Shown: piece after piece, positions 24,213 through 33,120 of the stretch | Layout: every line of letters begins with the position of its first letter | Position numbering within the stretch: position 1 is the stretch's first letter | Source of the DNA: Lacrimispora indolis DSM 755 | Lineage (GTDB): Bacteria > Bacillota > Clostridia > Lachnospirales > Lachnospiraceae | Length of the DNA: 64,000 nt | Reading direction: 5' to 3' | Assembly: GCF_000526995.1 (NCBI RefSeq) | Contig: NZ_AZUI01000001.1 | Span: 6,242,001-6,306,000, forward strand | Notes under the pieces: generated by a model | Told to the model about the DNA's origin: nothing | Seen by the model: the letters and a program-made list of their open reading frames with translations, nothing else | Databases searched by the model: none | Translations under genes and position numbers: made by a program

Positions 24213-27200
24213 TTATTTATTTTTTATCCGTGCAATATCGATTAAGGTCAGTTCTTTTGCCCTGTTCTCCATGCTGGTGACCAAAGCGGCCGCCGTATCC
24301 AAGGAAGTTAAAACCGTTACGCCTGTTTCTATGGCATTTCTCCGGATCACAAAGCCGTCTCTGCTTCTGTCCGCCCCCTGGGTCGGCGTATCAATGACCA
24401 GATCGATCTCATGGCCCAGGATCAAGTCCAGAAGATTGGGGGATTCCTGTTCCAGCTTGCGCACCATAAGGGCCTTTATCCCATGGTCCTTTAAGGCTCT
24501 GGCCGTTCCTGAGGTGGAAAATATCTTATAGCCCTGGTCCTGGAACCTTCTTGCAATATCAATGATCTCCTCTTTATCGGAATCCTTCACGGTTATGATC
24601 ATATTTTTATGTCTCGGAAGCTTGATCCCGGCTCCTGCAAACGCTTTATAAAGAGCCTCATTAAAGGTTTTTGCTATCCCTAAACATTCTCCGGTGGACT
24701 TCATCTCCGGTCCAAGGCTTACATCGGCGCCGCGGATCTTTTCAAAGGAAAACACCGGCATTTTCACGGCAATATAATCTGCCTCAGGCAAAAGCCCAGG
24801 CTCATATCCCAGGTCCCTGACGGAGTGTCCGCAGATGACCTGGGTAGCCAGTGGAATAATGGGAACACCGGTCACCTTGCTGATATAAGGTACGGTCCGG
24901 GAAGACCTGGGATTTACCTCAATCACATACACCTCTTCCCCGCTTACAATGAACTGAATGTTGATCATGCCCTTAACATGCAGGGCTCTGGAAAGCCTTT
25001 TTGTATATTCCACCAGGGTTTCCTTTACGGTTTCACTGATGCTTTGGGCCGGATATATGGAAATGCTATCACCGGAGTGGACGCCGGCCCTTTCCATATG
25101 CTCCATTATGCCTGGAATCAGAATGTCCTTTCCGTCACAAACTGCATCCACCTCAATTTCCTTGCCAGGTATATATTTATCCACTAAAATGGGGTGTTCC
25201 TGCGCGATCTGGTTGATGATTCCAATGAATTCATCAATATCCTGATCAGAGATGGCTATCTGCATCCCCTGTCCGCCCAGAACATAGGAGGGCCTTACCA
25301 ATACCGGATATCCCAGCTCTCCTGCCGCCTTCTTGGCTTCCTCTGCTGTGAAAACCGTCTGGCCCGCAGGTCTTGGAATCTGACATTCCTCCAAAATCTT
25401 ATCAAACAGTTCCCTGTCCTCAGCCGCATCCACATCCTCCGCAGATGTGCCCAGAATGGGAATCCCCATTTTCATTAAGGCTTCTGTCAGTTTAATTGCC
25501 GTCTGTCCGCCGAACTGGACCACGGCCCCGTCCGGCCTTTCCACATCAACGATGCTTTCCACATCCTCCGGGGTAAGAGGCTCAAAATACAGCTTATCCG
25601 CGATATCAAAATCCGTGCTCACTGTCTCCGGATTGTTATTGACTATTATGGTTTCATATCCTTCTCTGCGGAAGGTCCACGTACTGTGAACCGAACAGAA
25701 GTCAAATTCGATTCCCTGTCCGATGCGGATGGGGCCGGAACCAAGAACCAGCACCTTTTTTCTTCCCTCGGTTTTTACCGCTTCATTCTCGCTTCCAAAG
25801 CAGGAATAATAATAAGGGGTTTCAGCGGCAAATTCGGCGGCGCAGGTATCCACCATTTTAAACGCTGCTACAATGCCGTTTTCCTTTCTCATCCGGCGGA
25901 TCTCTTCCGCCGGAATTTTAGTCAGCCTGGAAATGATTGTATCAGGAAATTCAAGCCGCTTTGCTTCCATTAACAGATCCGGGGTAAGAGGTCCTTTCTT
26001 AAGGGCTTCCTCCATTTCCACAAGAATTGCCAGTTTATCAATGAACCACACATCAATTTTTGTAATATCATGGATCTTTTCATAGGAAAAGCCTCTTCTT
26101 AAAGCCTCTGCAATGACCCAGATCCTTCGATCATCCACCAGGTGAAGGGTCTCGGCCAGCTCCTCTTCCGTAAGCCCTGTAAAATCATAGGACATGAGGC
26201 TGTCCACATGCTGCTCCAGGGAGCGGATAGCCTTCATAAGACCGCCTTCAAAATTGGTGCAGATGCTCATGACCTCGCCGGTGGCCTTCATCTGGGTTCC
26301 TAAATTTCTCTTTGCGCTTAAGAACTTATCAAAGGGAAGGCGGGGCATCTTTACCACACAGTAATCCAGCATGGGTTCAAAGCTGGCATAGGTCTTCTTT
26401 GTCACCGCGTTCTTTATTTCATCCAGGGTGTAGCCCAGGGCGATCTTGGCCGCAACCTTTGCTATGGGGTAGCCGGTGGCCTTGGAGGCCAGGGCAGAGG
26501 AACGGCTGACACGGGGATTTACCTCGATCACACAGTACTCAAAGCTTTCCGGGTGAAGAGCATACTGGACGTTGCAGCCTCCGGTGATCCCAAGCTCGCT
26601 GATGATCTTAAGGGCAGAGGTGCGAAGCATCTGGTACTCCTTATCTCCCAAGGTCTGGGAAGGAGCCACCACAATGCTGTCCCCGGTATGAACTCCTACA
26701 GGATCGATGTTTTCCATATTACATACGGTGATCACATTGCCTGCGCCGTCCCGCATCACCTCGTATTCGATTTCCTTCCAGCCTGCAATACAGCGCTCCA
26801 CAAGGACCTGTCCCACGCGGGATAAACGGAGCCCGTTTTCCAGGATCTCACGGCACTGTCCCGGATTTTCTGCAATTCCTCCCCCTGAGCCGCCTAAGGT
26901 ATAGGCGGGACGGAGCACCACGGGATATCCGATCTCCTCGGCAACCTTAAGGCCATCCTCCACATGTTCCACAATATCAGAGGGAGCCACCGGCTCACCG
27001 ATTTTTTCCATGGTCTCTTTAAACAGCTCCCGGTCCTCTGCCTTTTTAATGGTAAGGGCCGTGGTTCCGATGAGGCGCACCTTGTGCTCCTTTAAAAACC
27101 CCTTATCATCCAGTTCCATGGCAAGGTTTAAGCCAGCCTGGCCTCCAAGGGTTGGCAGGACGCTGTCAGGCCTTTCCTTTAGGATAAGCTGTTCCACCAC

Positions 27201-27416
27201 CTCTACGGTCAAGGGTTCTATATAAACCTTATCTGCAATGTCCTTATCCGTCATGATGGTCGCCGGATTGGAGTTTAAAAGAACCACTTCTATGCCTTCT
27301 TCTTTTAAAGAGCGGCAGGCCTGTGTTCCGGCGTAATCAAATTCTGCTGCCTGGCCGATGACGATGGGACCGGAGCCAAGAACGAGCACCTTTTTAATAT
27401 CCTGATTCTTCGGCAT
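24213..27416 (-). CDS. carB: Carbamoyl-phosphate synthase large subunit
   Basis: 1067 residues, full length. Makes carbamoyl phosphate from bicarbonate, ATP and ammonia delivered by CarA, for pyrimidine and arginine synthesis. It shows the internal duplication: GSGPIVIGQAAEFDY near residue 13 and GSGPIRIGQGIEFDF near 560, each starting an ATP-grasp half, and a C-terminal MGS-like allosteric domain (about 935-1067). The ATG overlaps the carA stop as TAATG, with GGAGGTGG in the carA end. Confidence 0.97.
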   Translation of the reverse strand: MPKNQDIKKVLVLGSGPIVIGQAAEFDYAGTQACRSLKEEGIEVVLLNSNPATIMTDKDIADKVYIEPLTVEVVEQLILKERPDSVLPTLGGQAGLNLAMELDDKGFLKEHKVRLIGTTALTIKKAEDRELFKETMEKIGEPVAPSDIVEHVEDGLKVAEEIGYPVVLRPAYTLGGSGGGIAENPGQCREILENGLRLSRVGQVLVERCIAGWKEIEYEVMRDGAGNVITVCNMENIDPVGVHTGDSIVVAPSQTLGDKEYQMLRTSALKIISELGITGGCNVQYALHPESFEYCVIEVNPRVSRSSALASKATGYPIAKVAAKIALGYTLDEIKNAVTKKTYASFEPMLDYCVVKMPRLPFDKFLSAKRNLGTQMKATGEVMSICTNFEGGLMKAIRSLEQHVDSLMSYDFTGLTEEELAETLHLVDDRRIWVIAEALRRGFSYEKIHDITKIDVWFIDKLAILVEMEEALKKGPLTPDLLMEAKRLEFPDTIISRLTKIPAEEIRRMRKENGIVAAFKMVDTCAAEFAAETPYYYSCFGSENEAVKTEGRKKVLVLGSGPIRIGQGIEFDFCSVHSTWTFRREGYETIIVNNNPETVSTDFDIADKLYFEPLTPEDVESIVDVERPDGAVVQFGGQTAIKLTEALMKMGIPILGTSAEDVDAAEDRELFDKILEECQIPRPAGQTVFTAEEAKKAAGELGYPVLVRPSYVLGGQGMQIAISDQDIDEFIGIINQIAQEHPILVDKYIPGKEIEVDAVCDGKDILIPGIMEHMERAGVHSGDSISIYPAQSISETVKETLVEYTKRLSRALHVKGMINIQFIVSGEEVYVIEVNPRSSRTVPYISKVTGVPIIPLATQVICGHSVRDLGYEPGLLPEADYIAVKMPVFSFEKIRGADVSLGPEMKSTGECLGIAKTFNEALYKAFAGAGIKLPRHKNMIITVKDSDKEEIIDIARRFQDQGYKIFSTSGTARALKDHGIKALMVRKLEQESPNLLDLILGHEIDLVIDTPTQGADRSRDGFVIRRNAIETGVTVLTSLDTAAALVTSMENRAKELTLIDIARIKNK

Positions 27417-28489
27417 TATCTTTCCACCTCCATCATTTTTATAAACCGGTCAAATAAGTAGCCGGAATCCTGCGGACCAGGACAGGCCTCCGGATGATAC
27501 TGCACGGTGAATATATTTTTGCCTGTATATTTTAATCCTTCATTGGTTCCGTCGTTTACATTGACAAAGGCAGGAACCGCCACTGCTTGGTCCATGGTGT
27601 CCACATCCACCACATAACCGTGGTTCTGGGAGGAAATATACACCCGTCCGGTTTCCAAATCCTTCACCGGATGGTTGCCGCCTCTGTGGCCGTATTTCAG
27701 CTTGTGAGTATCAGCGCCGGCAGCAAGGGCCATGAGCTGATGACCCAGGCAGATGGCGAAAATCGGAACATTGGATTCATATAATTTCTTTATTTCCTCA
27801 ATGACCTCCACGCACTCCTTTGGATCCCCCGGTCCGTTGGACAGCATGATTCCGTCCGGACAGGAAGATAGGATCTCTTCTGCTTTCGTCAAAGCTGGGT
27901 AAACCGTTACTTCACAGCCTCTCTCCTGCAAGGAGCGGGCGATATTCTGCTTTGCCCCCAGATCCAAAAGTGCCACCTTTTTCCCTGGGCCTGGCAGAAC
28001 GTATTTCTCCCTGCAGGTGGTCTTCTCCACCACACCGGTCACGGAATATGTTTTCATACGCGAAATGACAGCTTCAAGGTCATAACCTTCATCGGTTGTG
28101 ATCATGCCGTTCATCGTACCTTTTTCTCTTAGGATTTTTGTTAGGGCTCTTGTATCGATACCACTGATACCTGGAATGTTGTGTTCTTTTAAGAAATGCT
28201 GAAGGGTATCCCCGCTTCTAAAATTGCTGGGAATTCTAGATAATTCTCTGACAATGTAGCCATCCGGCCATGGTTTTAGTGATTCCATATCTTCATGACA
28301 AATACCGTAATTACCAATCAGGGGATAAGTCATCACAACCGCCTGCCCCGCATAGGAGGGGTCGGTGAGGACTTCTAAATAACCTGTCATGGAAGTATTG
28401 AATACGATCTCACTGATCACTTCCTGGGTTGAACCAATACTCGATCCTGTAAACACAGTACCGTCTTCCAGTATTAAAAAAGCTTTCAT
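27416..28489 (-). CDS. carA: Carbamoyl-phosphate synthase small subunit (glutaminase)
   Basis: 357 residues. N-terminal CPSase domain (FLILEDGTVFTGSSIG) and a class I glutamine amidotransferase domain with the catalytic cysteine in FAICLGHQLMA (about residue 243) and His/Glu in VQYHPEA near 330. It releases ammonia from glutamine and channels it to CarB. Start taken as ATG-AAA-GCT; a TTG two codons earlier is a poorer choice. Transcribed from a sigma-A promoter 150 bases upstream through a leader with alternative hairpins. Confidence 0.96.
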   Translation of the reverse strand: MKAFLILEDGTVFTGSSIGSTQEVISEIVFNTSMTGYLEVLTDPSYAGQAVVMTYPLIGNYGICHEDMESLKPWPDGYIVRELSRIPSNFRSGDTLQHFLKEHNIPGISGIDTRALTKILREKGTMNGMITTDEGYDLEAVISRMKTYSVTGVVEKTTCREKYVLPGPGKKVALLDLGAKQNIARSLQERGCEVTVYPALTKAEEILSSCPDGIMLSNGPGDPKECVEVIEEIKKLYESNVPIFAICLGHQLMALAAGADTHKLKYGHRGGNHPVKDLETGRVYISSQNHGYVVDVDTMDQAVAVPAFVNVNDGTNEGLKYTGKNIFTVQYHPEACPGPQDSGYLFDRFIKMMEVER

Positions 28490-28547
28490 AAGCAAAGTCC
28501 CTGTCCTTTCTTAATGCTATGGTTGTTGAGCCTGCCCAAATACTACC

Positions 28548-28616
28548 GTTCAGCCATGCTATTCATAATTCAGCAAATCAAATATATTTCTGAAAGGTGG
28601 ATATGTACGGCTGAAC
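28548..28616 (-). promoter_or_regulatory. carA leader with competing stems
   Basis: On the minus strand GTTCAGCC (28609-28616) pairs perfectly with GGCTGAAC (28548-28555), while TTCAG (28590-28594) pairs with CTGAA (28569-28573) inside; the segments share TTCAG/CTGAA cores and could exchange partners. ATTTGGGCA occurs twice, just outside both ends. No PyrR-binding consensus is visible. It suggests control by RNA structure, but no T-run terminator is seen. Confidence 0.4.
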
Positions 28617-28636
28617 TGAATGCCCAAATTGTATAG

Positions 28637-28665
28637 ATTATACATGATGCTGCGACATTTTTCAA
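28637..28665 (-). promoter_or_regulatory. Sigma-A promoter of carAB
   Basis: TTGAAA (28660-28665), 17-base spacer, TATAAT (28637-28642) on the minus strand, leaving a leader of about 140 bases. Confidence 0.85.
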
Positions 28666-28824
28666 CTGTTTTCTTCTTATATATTTTTTTATATTTTCTT
28701 ATAAATCCTGCATATTTTATTATTTTATTAAAAAATCATGCATAATAATGCAAAATCTATGGTTGATTTTTCAAAAGTATACTTTCTGCACAATCCGCAC
28801 AAACTATGATTGAGGTGATAAATT

Positions 28825-29022
28825 ATGATTGATAACAGCGAACTGCCCATCGGCTTTACCATGGAGTTAGCGCAGCACTCGGATATTCTGACCCGGTTCG
28901 CCGAACTTCCGGAAGAACAGAGAAACAGGATTGTAAACGGAGCAAGATCCGTTGAAAGCCGGGATGAAATGCGTAACTATGTGGAGTCCATGTTTCAAGA
29001 AACAAAATCATCCTTTTTCTAA
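28825..29022 (+). CDS. Small conserved protein, unknown function
   Basis: 65 residues, acidic, predicted helical, no membrane segment or signal. The pattern IGFTMELAQHSDILTRFAELPEEQRNRIVNGA...S.DEMRNYV recalls short uncharacterised proteins common in clostridia. ATG follows GAGGTGAT. It is monocistronic, with its own terminator, in an AT-rich setting just before a spore/envelope-type gene. A small regulatory or spore-related role is possible but unsupported. Confidence 0.8.
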   Translation: MIDNSELPIGFTMELAQHSDILTRFAELPEEQRNRIVNGARSVESRDEMRNYVESMFQETKSSFF

Positions 29023-29023
29023 A

Positions 29024-29069
29024 AAGCTTCCCGCAGGATTAAATTTTATCTTTCCCTGCGGGGGCTTTT
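29024..29069 (+). terminator. Terminator after the small conserved gene
   Basis: Arms AAGCTTCCCGCAGG/CCTGCGGGGGCTT and TTTT, beginning two bases after the stop codon. Confidence 0.85.
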
Positions 29070-29130
29070 GTAATTATTCCTTTTCCCTCTTAATATATTT
29101 AATAATAATTAATTCATTAAGGGGCATTCT

Positions 29131-30396
29131 ATGAAAAAATTCACGACGGTTATGGCACAGCAAACGACTGCTTCCGGCGCGCTTCAGGTAGATGTAGTTT
29201 CCCAGGAAAATAATTTCCCCATCCGGGATGCAGAGGTTTCCATTGCCTACAAGGGGGACCCTGAAAGCACGGTGGAACGTCTTACCACCAACTCATCCGG
29301 TCAGACGGAGCAGGTCCAGCTTGCCGCACCTCCAGTTGACTACAGCTTATCACCGGGCCTTTATCAACCCTACTCGGAATACATACTTACCGTCATAGCC
29401 CAGGGCTTTGAACCTGTGGCCATCTCCGGCACGGAGATCCTGGCAGATTCCACGGCCATTCAGCCGGTGCGCATGACTCCTGTCCAGGATGAAGTAGGGC
29501 CGGATGTTCCCATCGTCATCCCGGACCATACCTTATACGGAGAGTATCCTCCCAAAATCGCGGAAGCTGAGGTAAAACCCATAGCTGAATCAGGAGAAAT
29601 CGTTTTAAGCCGGGTAGTGGTTCCCCAGACGATCATCGTCCACGACGGAGTCCCTACCGATCCGACAGCTACCAATTATTACGTCCCCTACTTAGATTAC
29701 ATTAAAAACGTGGCATCCAGCGAAATTTACGCCACATGGCCCAGGTCCGCCATCACCGCCAATGTTCTTGCTATCATGAGCTTTACTTTAAACCGTGTCT
29801 ATACGGAGTGGTACCGGAACCAGGGATATGATTTTACCATCACCTCCTCCACGGCCTTTGACCATAAATGGATCTATGGGCGGAACATCTACGAAAGCAT
29901 TTCCCAGGTGGTGGATGAGATCTTTAACAGCTACTTGTCCCGTCCAGGCATCAGACAGCCCATCCTCACCCAATACTGTGACGGCAACAGGGTCCAGTGT
30001 CCTAACTGGATGTCCCAGTGGGGAAGCTGCACCCTTGGAGAACAGGGCTATTCCGCCATTGAAATACTGCGTTATTATTATGGAAGTGATATGTACATCA
30101 ACACCGCAGAACAGGTATCCGGGGTTCCTTCCTCCTGGCCAGGTTATAACCTGACCATCGGAGCCAGCGGTGATAAGGTCCGCCAGGTTCAGGAACAGCT
30201 TGATACAATCGCTACCGTCTATACCGCCATTCCACGCATCAGGGCCGACGGAATCTTTGGCCCGGCAACCGCCGAAGCAGTCCGGCAATTCCAGTCCATT
30301 TTCGGGCTTCCTGTAACCGGCATCATTGATTTTGCCACCTGGTACAGGATTTCCCATATTTATGTGGGGATCACACGGATCGCAGAGTACTCTTAA
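29131..30396 (+). CDS. Peptidoglycan-binding domain protein with SpoIID-like middle region
   Basis: 421 residues. The N-terminal part (about 15-120) looks like a carboxypeptidase-regulatory/Cna-B-type beta domain. The middle (about 180-330) has the YVPYLDYIKNVASSEIYATWP and ANVLAIMSFTLNRVY pattern of SpoIID/LytB-type proteins, and the C terminus (about 345-410) is a PG_binding_1 domain (ASGDKVRQVQEQLD ... DGIFGPATAEAVRQFQ). No signal peptide is obvious, which fits a spore or mother-cell protein. A role in spore peptidoglycan is inference. The ATG lies after AAGGGG, a modest ribosome site. Confidence 0.82.
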   Translation: MKKFTTVMAQQTTASGALQVDVVSQENNFPIRDAEVSIAYKGDPESTVERLTTNSSGQTEQVQLAAPPVDYSLSPGLYQPYSEYILTVIAQGFEPVAISGTEILADSTAIQPVRMTPVQDEVGPDVPIVIPDHTLYGEYPPKIAEAEVKPIAESGEIVLSRVVVPQTIIVHDGVPTDPTATNYYVPYLDYIKNVASSEIYATWPRSAITANVLAIMSFTLNRVYTEWYRNQGYDFTITSSTAFDHKWIYGRNIYESISQVVDEIFNSYLSRPGIRQPILTQYCDGNRVQCPNWMSQWGSCTLGEQGYSAIEILRYYYGSDMYINTAEQVSGVPSSWPGYNLTIGASGDKVRQVQEQLDTIATVYTAIPRIRADGIFGPATAEAVRQFQSIFGLPVTGIIDFATWYRISHIYVGITRIAEYS

Positions 30397-30440
30397 AAAG
30401 CAGGGTCTTACAGACCCATGATGATATGTCATTTTAAGTA

Positions 30441-30482
30441 TAGCACTGAATGATGATAATAACCATTCAGTGCTATATTTTT
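30441..30482 (+). terminator. Terminator after the peptidoglycan-binding gene
   Basis: Perfect arms AGCACTGAATG/CATTCAGTGCT followed by ATATTTTT. Confidence 0.85.
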
Positions 30483-30545
30483 AACCTTATTTCTGATATA
30501 ATAAAATAAATAATTTTACAATGCAATGCATTCGGTCAGTGCAAG

Positions 30546-30572
30546 GAAAAAGGCCCCATGGAAAGGGCCTTC
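30546..30572 (-). terminator. Terminator after the DUF368 gene
   Basis: Arms AAGGCCC/GGGCCTT with an 8-base loop and TTTTTCC on the minus strand. Confidence 0.75.
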
Positions 30573-30586
30573 TTCCTTTTTCTATC

Positions 30587-31489
30587 TTAACCTTCTCCCC
30601 CCAGTAAATCGGCCGCCACATATCCCAGCAAAGCCAGAGCAATCCCCCCAAGCAGCTCATACAGCTTCACCTCTCCCCACTGCATATCCCATAAGATGAC
30701 AAAGGGAGAGGAAAACACCAGGCCTATGATGACCCGGTACATTTGGCGCTCATGGCGGGTGAGAAGGCGTTCCACCACTTTTGCAAAGAGAAACACACCG
30801 ATCAAAAGACCCGACACATAGGGCGCCAGCACCAGCCCGTTTATCCAAAGGCTTTGGAGGTCAAAAGATGAGAGAGCCCTTATGCAGGCATTGTTCGTCT
30901 GCAGTATGGGTTCATAATAGCCTATCATCATCATGATCATGGATCCGCTCACTCCCGGAACCACCATGGTGGCTGCAGCCAGCAGACCCACCATAAACAG
31001 CGTGAACATCCAGAGCCTTCCGGAAGAAAGATAAGCCGCACCGGAAGCCATGTTCATTCCCTCTCCGCTATGGCCGGAGGTAATGGTTGTTTCGGCAATA
31101 AAGGTAATGAGAATGACCGCGCAGCAGGTAAGGGCTGCCGTTAATATGCCTTTTTTTCTGTCTGTCCGGTCTTTTGTAAACGATTTTTGAAAAAGGGAAG
31201 GAAGTCCGCCGCCGATCAATCCCAAAAATGCCATTTTGGTTTGGAGCGGATATGTATGGAAAAGGTATTCAAATGCCAGAGACAGAAAGATAATGCCTGC
31301 AACCGCCCCTACCCCATAAGGGAGGAGAACCCGCAGGCTTTTTAAAGGTTCCCGGAAAAGCTGCGTCACCGCATGAATGATCTTATCGTACACTCCCATG
31401 GTAATAGCCAGCATTCCCCCGCTGATGCCGGGAAGTATGTTTGCCACGCCAATGATAACACCCTTTAAAAGCTCACTGATATATTCCAA
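30587..31489 (-). CDS. DUF368 membrane protein (PopT-type undecaprenyl-phosphate translocase)
   Basis: 300 residues with about 8-10 membrane helices. The two inverted-repeat signatures are present: VANILPGISGGMLAI (about 16-30) and ATMVVPGVSGSMIMM (about 172-186). Recent work on the family assigns it, with DedA proteins, to flipping undecaprenyl phosphate back across the membrane for wall synthesis. The start is TTG with AGGAGG six bases ahead. It lies downstream of an amidase, in keeping with a cell-envelope role. Specific function here is inferred from family. Confidence 0.85.
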   Translation of the reverse strand: MEYISELLKGVIIGVANILPGISGGMLAITMGVYDKIIHAVTQLFREPLKSLRVLLPYGVGAVAGIIFLSLAFEYLFHTYPLQTKMAFLGLIGGGLPSLFQKSFTKDRTDRKKGILTAALTCCAVILITFIAETTITSGHSGEGMNMASGAAYLSSGRLWMFTLFMVGLLAAATMVVPGVSGSMIMMMIGYYEPILQTNNACIRALSSFDLQSLWINGLVLAPYVSGLLIGVFLFAKVVERLLTRHERQMYRVIIGLVFSSPFVILWDMQWGEVKLYELLGGIALALLGYVAADLLGGEG

Positions 31490-31587
31490 GCAATTCCTCC
31501 TGAATTAAATATATATGGTATATCCTATGCCCTCCTGACCGCTTCTAATACACCTTTCCCCTGGTTACGTCTGTTTTCTGGCAGCAG

Positions 31588-31629
31588 AAAAAAGCCGCAG
31601 GGGCGTGACTTCTTTCAAAAAGCCTGCGT
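31588..31629 (-). terminator. Terminator after the amidase gene
   Basis: Arms CGCAGG/CCTGCG (extended by imperfect pairs) followed by GCTTTTTTC on the minus strand. Confidence 0.75.
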
Positions 31630-31668
31630 CCCGGCGGCCAGATGCAAAGCAACAAAGCAGCCTTGGGC

Positions 31669-32451
31669 TTAAAACACAGCCGGTCTTTTTACCATAAACG
31701 TGCTATATCCGCACTTTCTGAGAGTCTGCTCCATGCGCACCGCATTATCGAGATTGCGGAATGCTCCCACACGGACCTTATATAATCCGTCTTCATAGAC
31801 AACAAAGGCCGGGAAACCCTGCGCCTTTAAAGTGATGACCTGATCTTCTGCCAGAGTATGGACCCGGTATGCCCCTACCTGCACCTGATAATATTCGGGA
31901 CGTGTCTCCTCCTGTTCCTTTATGGAATTTAGGACGCCATCTGCAATGGCCTGGGCCACAGCCTGGAAGTTCTCATCAAATAAGTTATTATCCTCTTCGT
32001 TGTCAATAAATCCTACTTCCACCATAACCGATGGTATCTTTGTCCGCCTGAGAATTACCAGGCCCGGACGTTCTACTGTGCCTAAATTGACAAATCCGGC
32101 TTCATTTAAGGCTTCTCCTATGTTTTTGGCCAGCATGCCCGGCACCCCTTTATCTTCAAATACAAGAACTTCTATTCCGGAACCGGTGCCTGGAACCGGC
32201 ATGGCATTGCGGTGGAGGGAAACAAATAAATCTGCTTCCGCATCATTGGCCATCATGGCCTTCTCAAGGGGCGTATTGTAGGTATCGTCAGTTCTGGTAT
32301 ATCTGACGTCAACTCCGTTGTCTGCAAGAATTCTTCCCACAGCCATCGCAAGCTTTAAGTTATCATCTTTTTCTTTCCGTCCGCCATAGGACGCACCTGG
32401 ATCCGCGCCGCCATGACCGGCATCTATTACTACGATCATTCTCTCAGCCAA
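31669..32451 (-). CDS. N-acetylmuramoyl-L-alanine amidase with SPOR domain
   Basis: About 260 residues. Amidase_3 domain with zinc ligands in VIDAGHGG (His), a later glutamate, and SLHRNA (His), and the catalytic glutamate in VMVEVGFIDN; it cuts the bond between muramic acid and the stem peptide. A C-terminal SPOR domain (about 185-258; YYQVQVGAYRV ... YKVRVGAFR) binds denuded glycan strands. No signal peptide is visible. A TTG eight bases after GGGAG is the best start; the ATG four codons later (MIVVIDAGH) is an alternative. It resembles CwlC-type mother-cell lytic enzymes (inference). Confidence 0.88.
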   Translation of the reverse strand: MAERMIVVIDAGHGGADPGASYGGRKEKDDNLKLAMAVGRILADNGVDVRYTRTDDTYNTPLEKAMMANDAEADLFVSLHRNAMPVPGTGSGIEVLVFEDKGVPGMLAKNIGEALNEAGFVNLGTVERPGLVILRRTKIPSVMVEVGFIDNEEDNNLFDENFQAVAQAIADGVLNSIKEQEETRPEYYQVQVGAYRVHTLAEDQVITLKAQGFPAFVVYEDGLYKVRVGAFRNLDNAVRMEQTLRKCGYSTFMVKRPAVF

Positions 32452-32531
32452 AAGAAAAACTCCCTTCACATACTTCTATTATATAAAGTATGTAAAGGAA
32501 GCCTTCTCGGTACCATTTTTTCGTACCATAT

Positions 32532-32987
32532 TTATTCTTTTTCTCCTAATTCCGCCATCACATCCACGTCTCTTGGCCCTACCGGAGTGGAAAATACTAT
32601 CTGAGTGCTGGTCTTTCCGTATTTCTGAAGCCGCCCGATAAAAACGTCCAGCTCCATGGTACTTGGAAAAGCTACTTTCACCAGCATGGAGTATTCTCCT
32701 GTAACGCAGTTGCACTCCAGCACATTGGGTATGGACTTCATATCCTCATAGAACTGGATCTTATCCGCCGGTGGAACTTCAAGGCTTACAAATGCTGTGA
32801 TATGGTATCCCAGCTTCCTTGAATCCACTGCTGCATGGTAGCCAGTGATGATTCTTTCCCGCTCCAGCTTTTCAATTCTGGAAGAAACTGCGGGAGAAGA
32901 CAGAAAAGTGGTTTCTGCTATGTTTTTTAAGGATTCTCTGGCATTCTTTTGTAATGTCTTCACTATTTTTCTATCGATGTCATCCAT
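32532..32987 (-). CDS. Lrp/AsnC-family regulator
   Basis: 151 residues. N-terminal helix-turn-helix (DDIDRKIVKTLQKNARESLKNIA ... SSPAVSSRIEKLE) and a C-terminal RAM domain (about 70-145) that binds amino acids and drives oligomer formation. ATG follows GGGAGG. It stands between dapL and the amidase, separated from dapL by a terminator. The regulated genes are not evident; amino-acid metabolism is the usual theme of the family. Confidence 0.9.
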   Translation of the reverse strand: MDDIDRKIVKTLQKNARESLKNIAETTFLSSPAVSSRIEKLERERIITGYHAAVDSRKLGYHITAFVSLEVPPADKIQFYEDMKSIPNVLECNCVTGEYSMLVKVAFPSTMELDVFIGRLQKYGKTSTQIVFSTPVGPRDVDVMAELGEKE

Positions 32988-33008
32988 TTTTTCCTCCCGG
33001 AAAGAAGA

Positions 33009-33044
33009 AAAGCGCCAGCACCGCTAAGGCACTGAACGCTTTTG
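33009..33044 (-). terminator. Terminator after dapL
   Basis: Imperfect hairpin AGCGTTCAGTGCC/GGTGCTGGCGCT followed by TTTTCTTC on the minus strand, after the glnA-ANTAR-dapF-dapL run. Confidence 0.55.
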
Positions 33045-33120
33045 TTCTTTCAATTAAAACTGCACGCTTATGAATCTTTCATAGATTTATCATAACCAAT
33101 CATTATATGCTTGTCAATGT

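Noticed and set aside
28490..28640. PyrR attenuator at carA.
   Set aside because: No ARUCCNGNGAGGYU binding loop and no T-run terminator could be found.
29788..30432. A 214-codon open frame on the minus strand opposite the peptidoglycan-binding gene.
   Set aside because: It is complementary to a real gene with clear domains, has no ribosome site and no recognisable motif.
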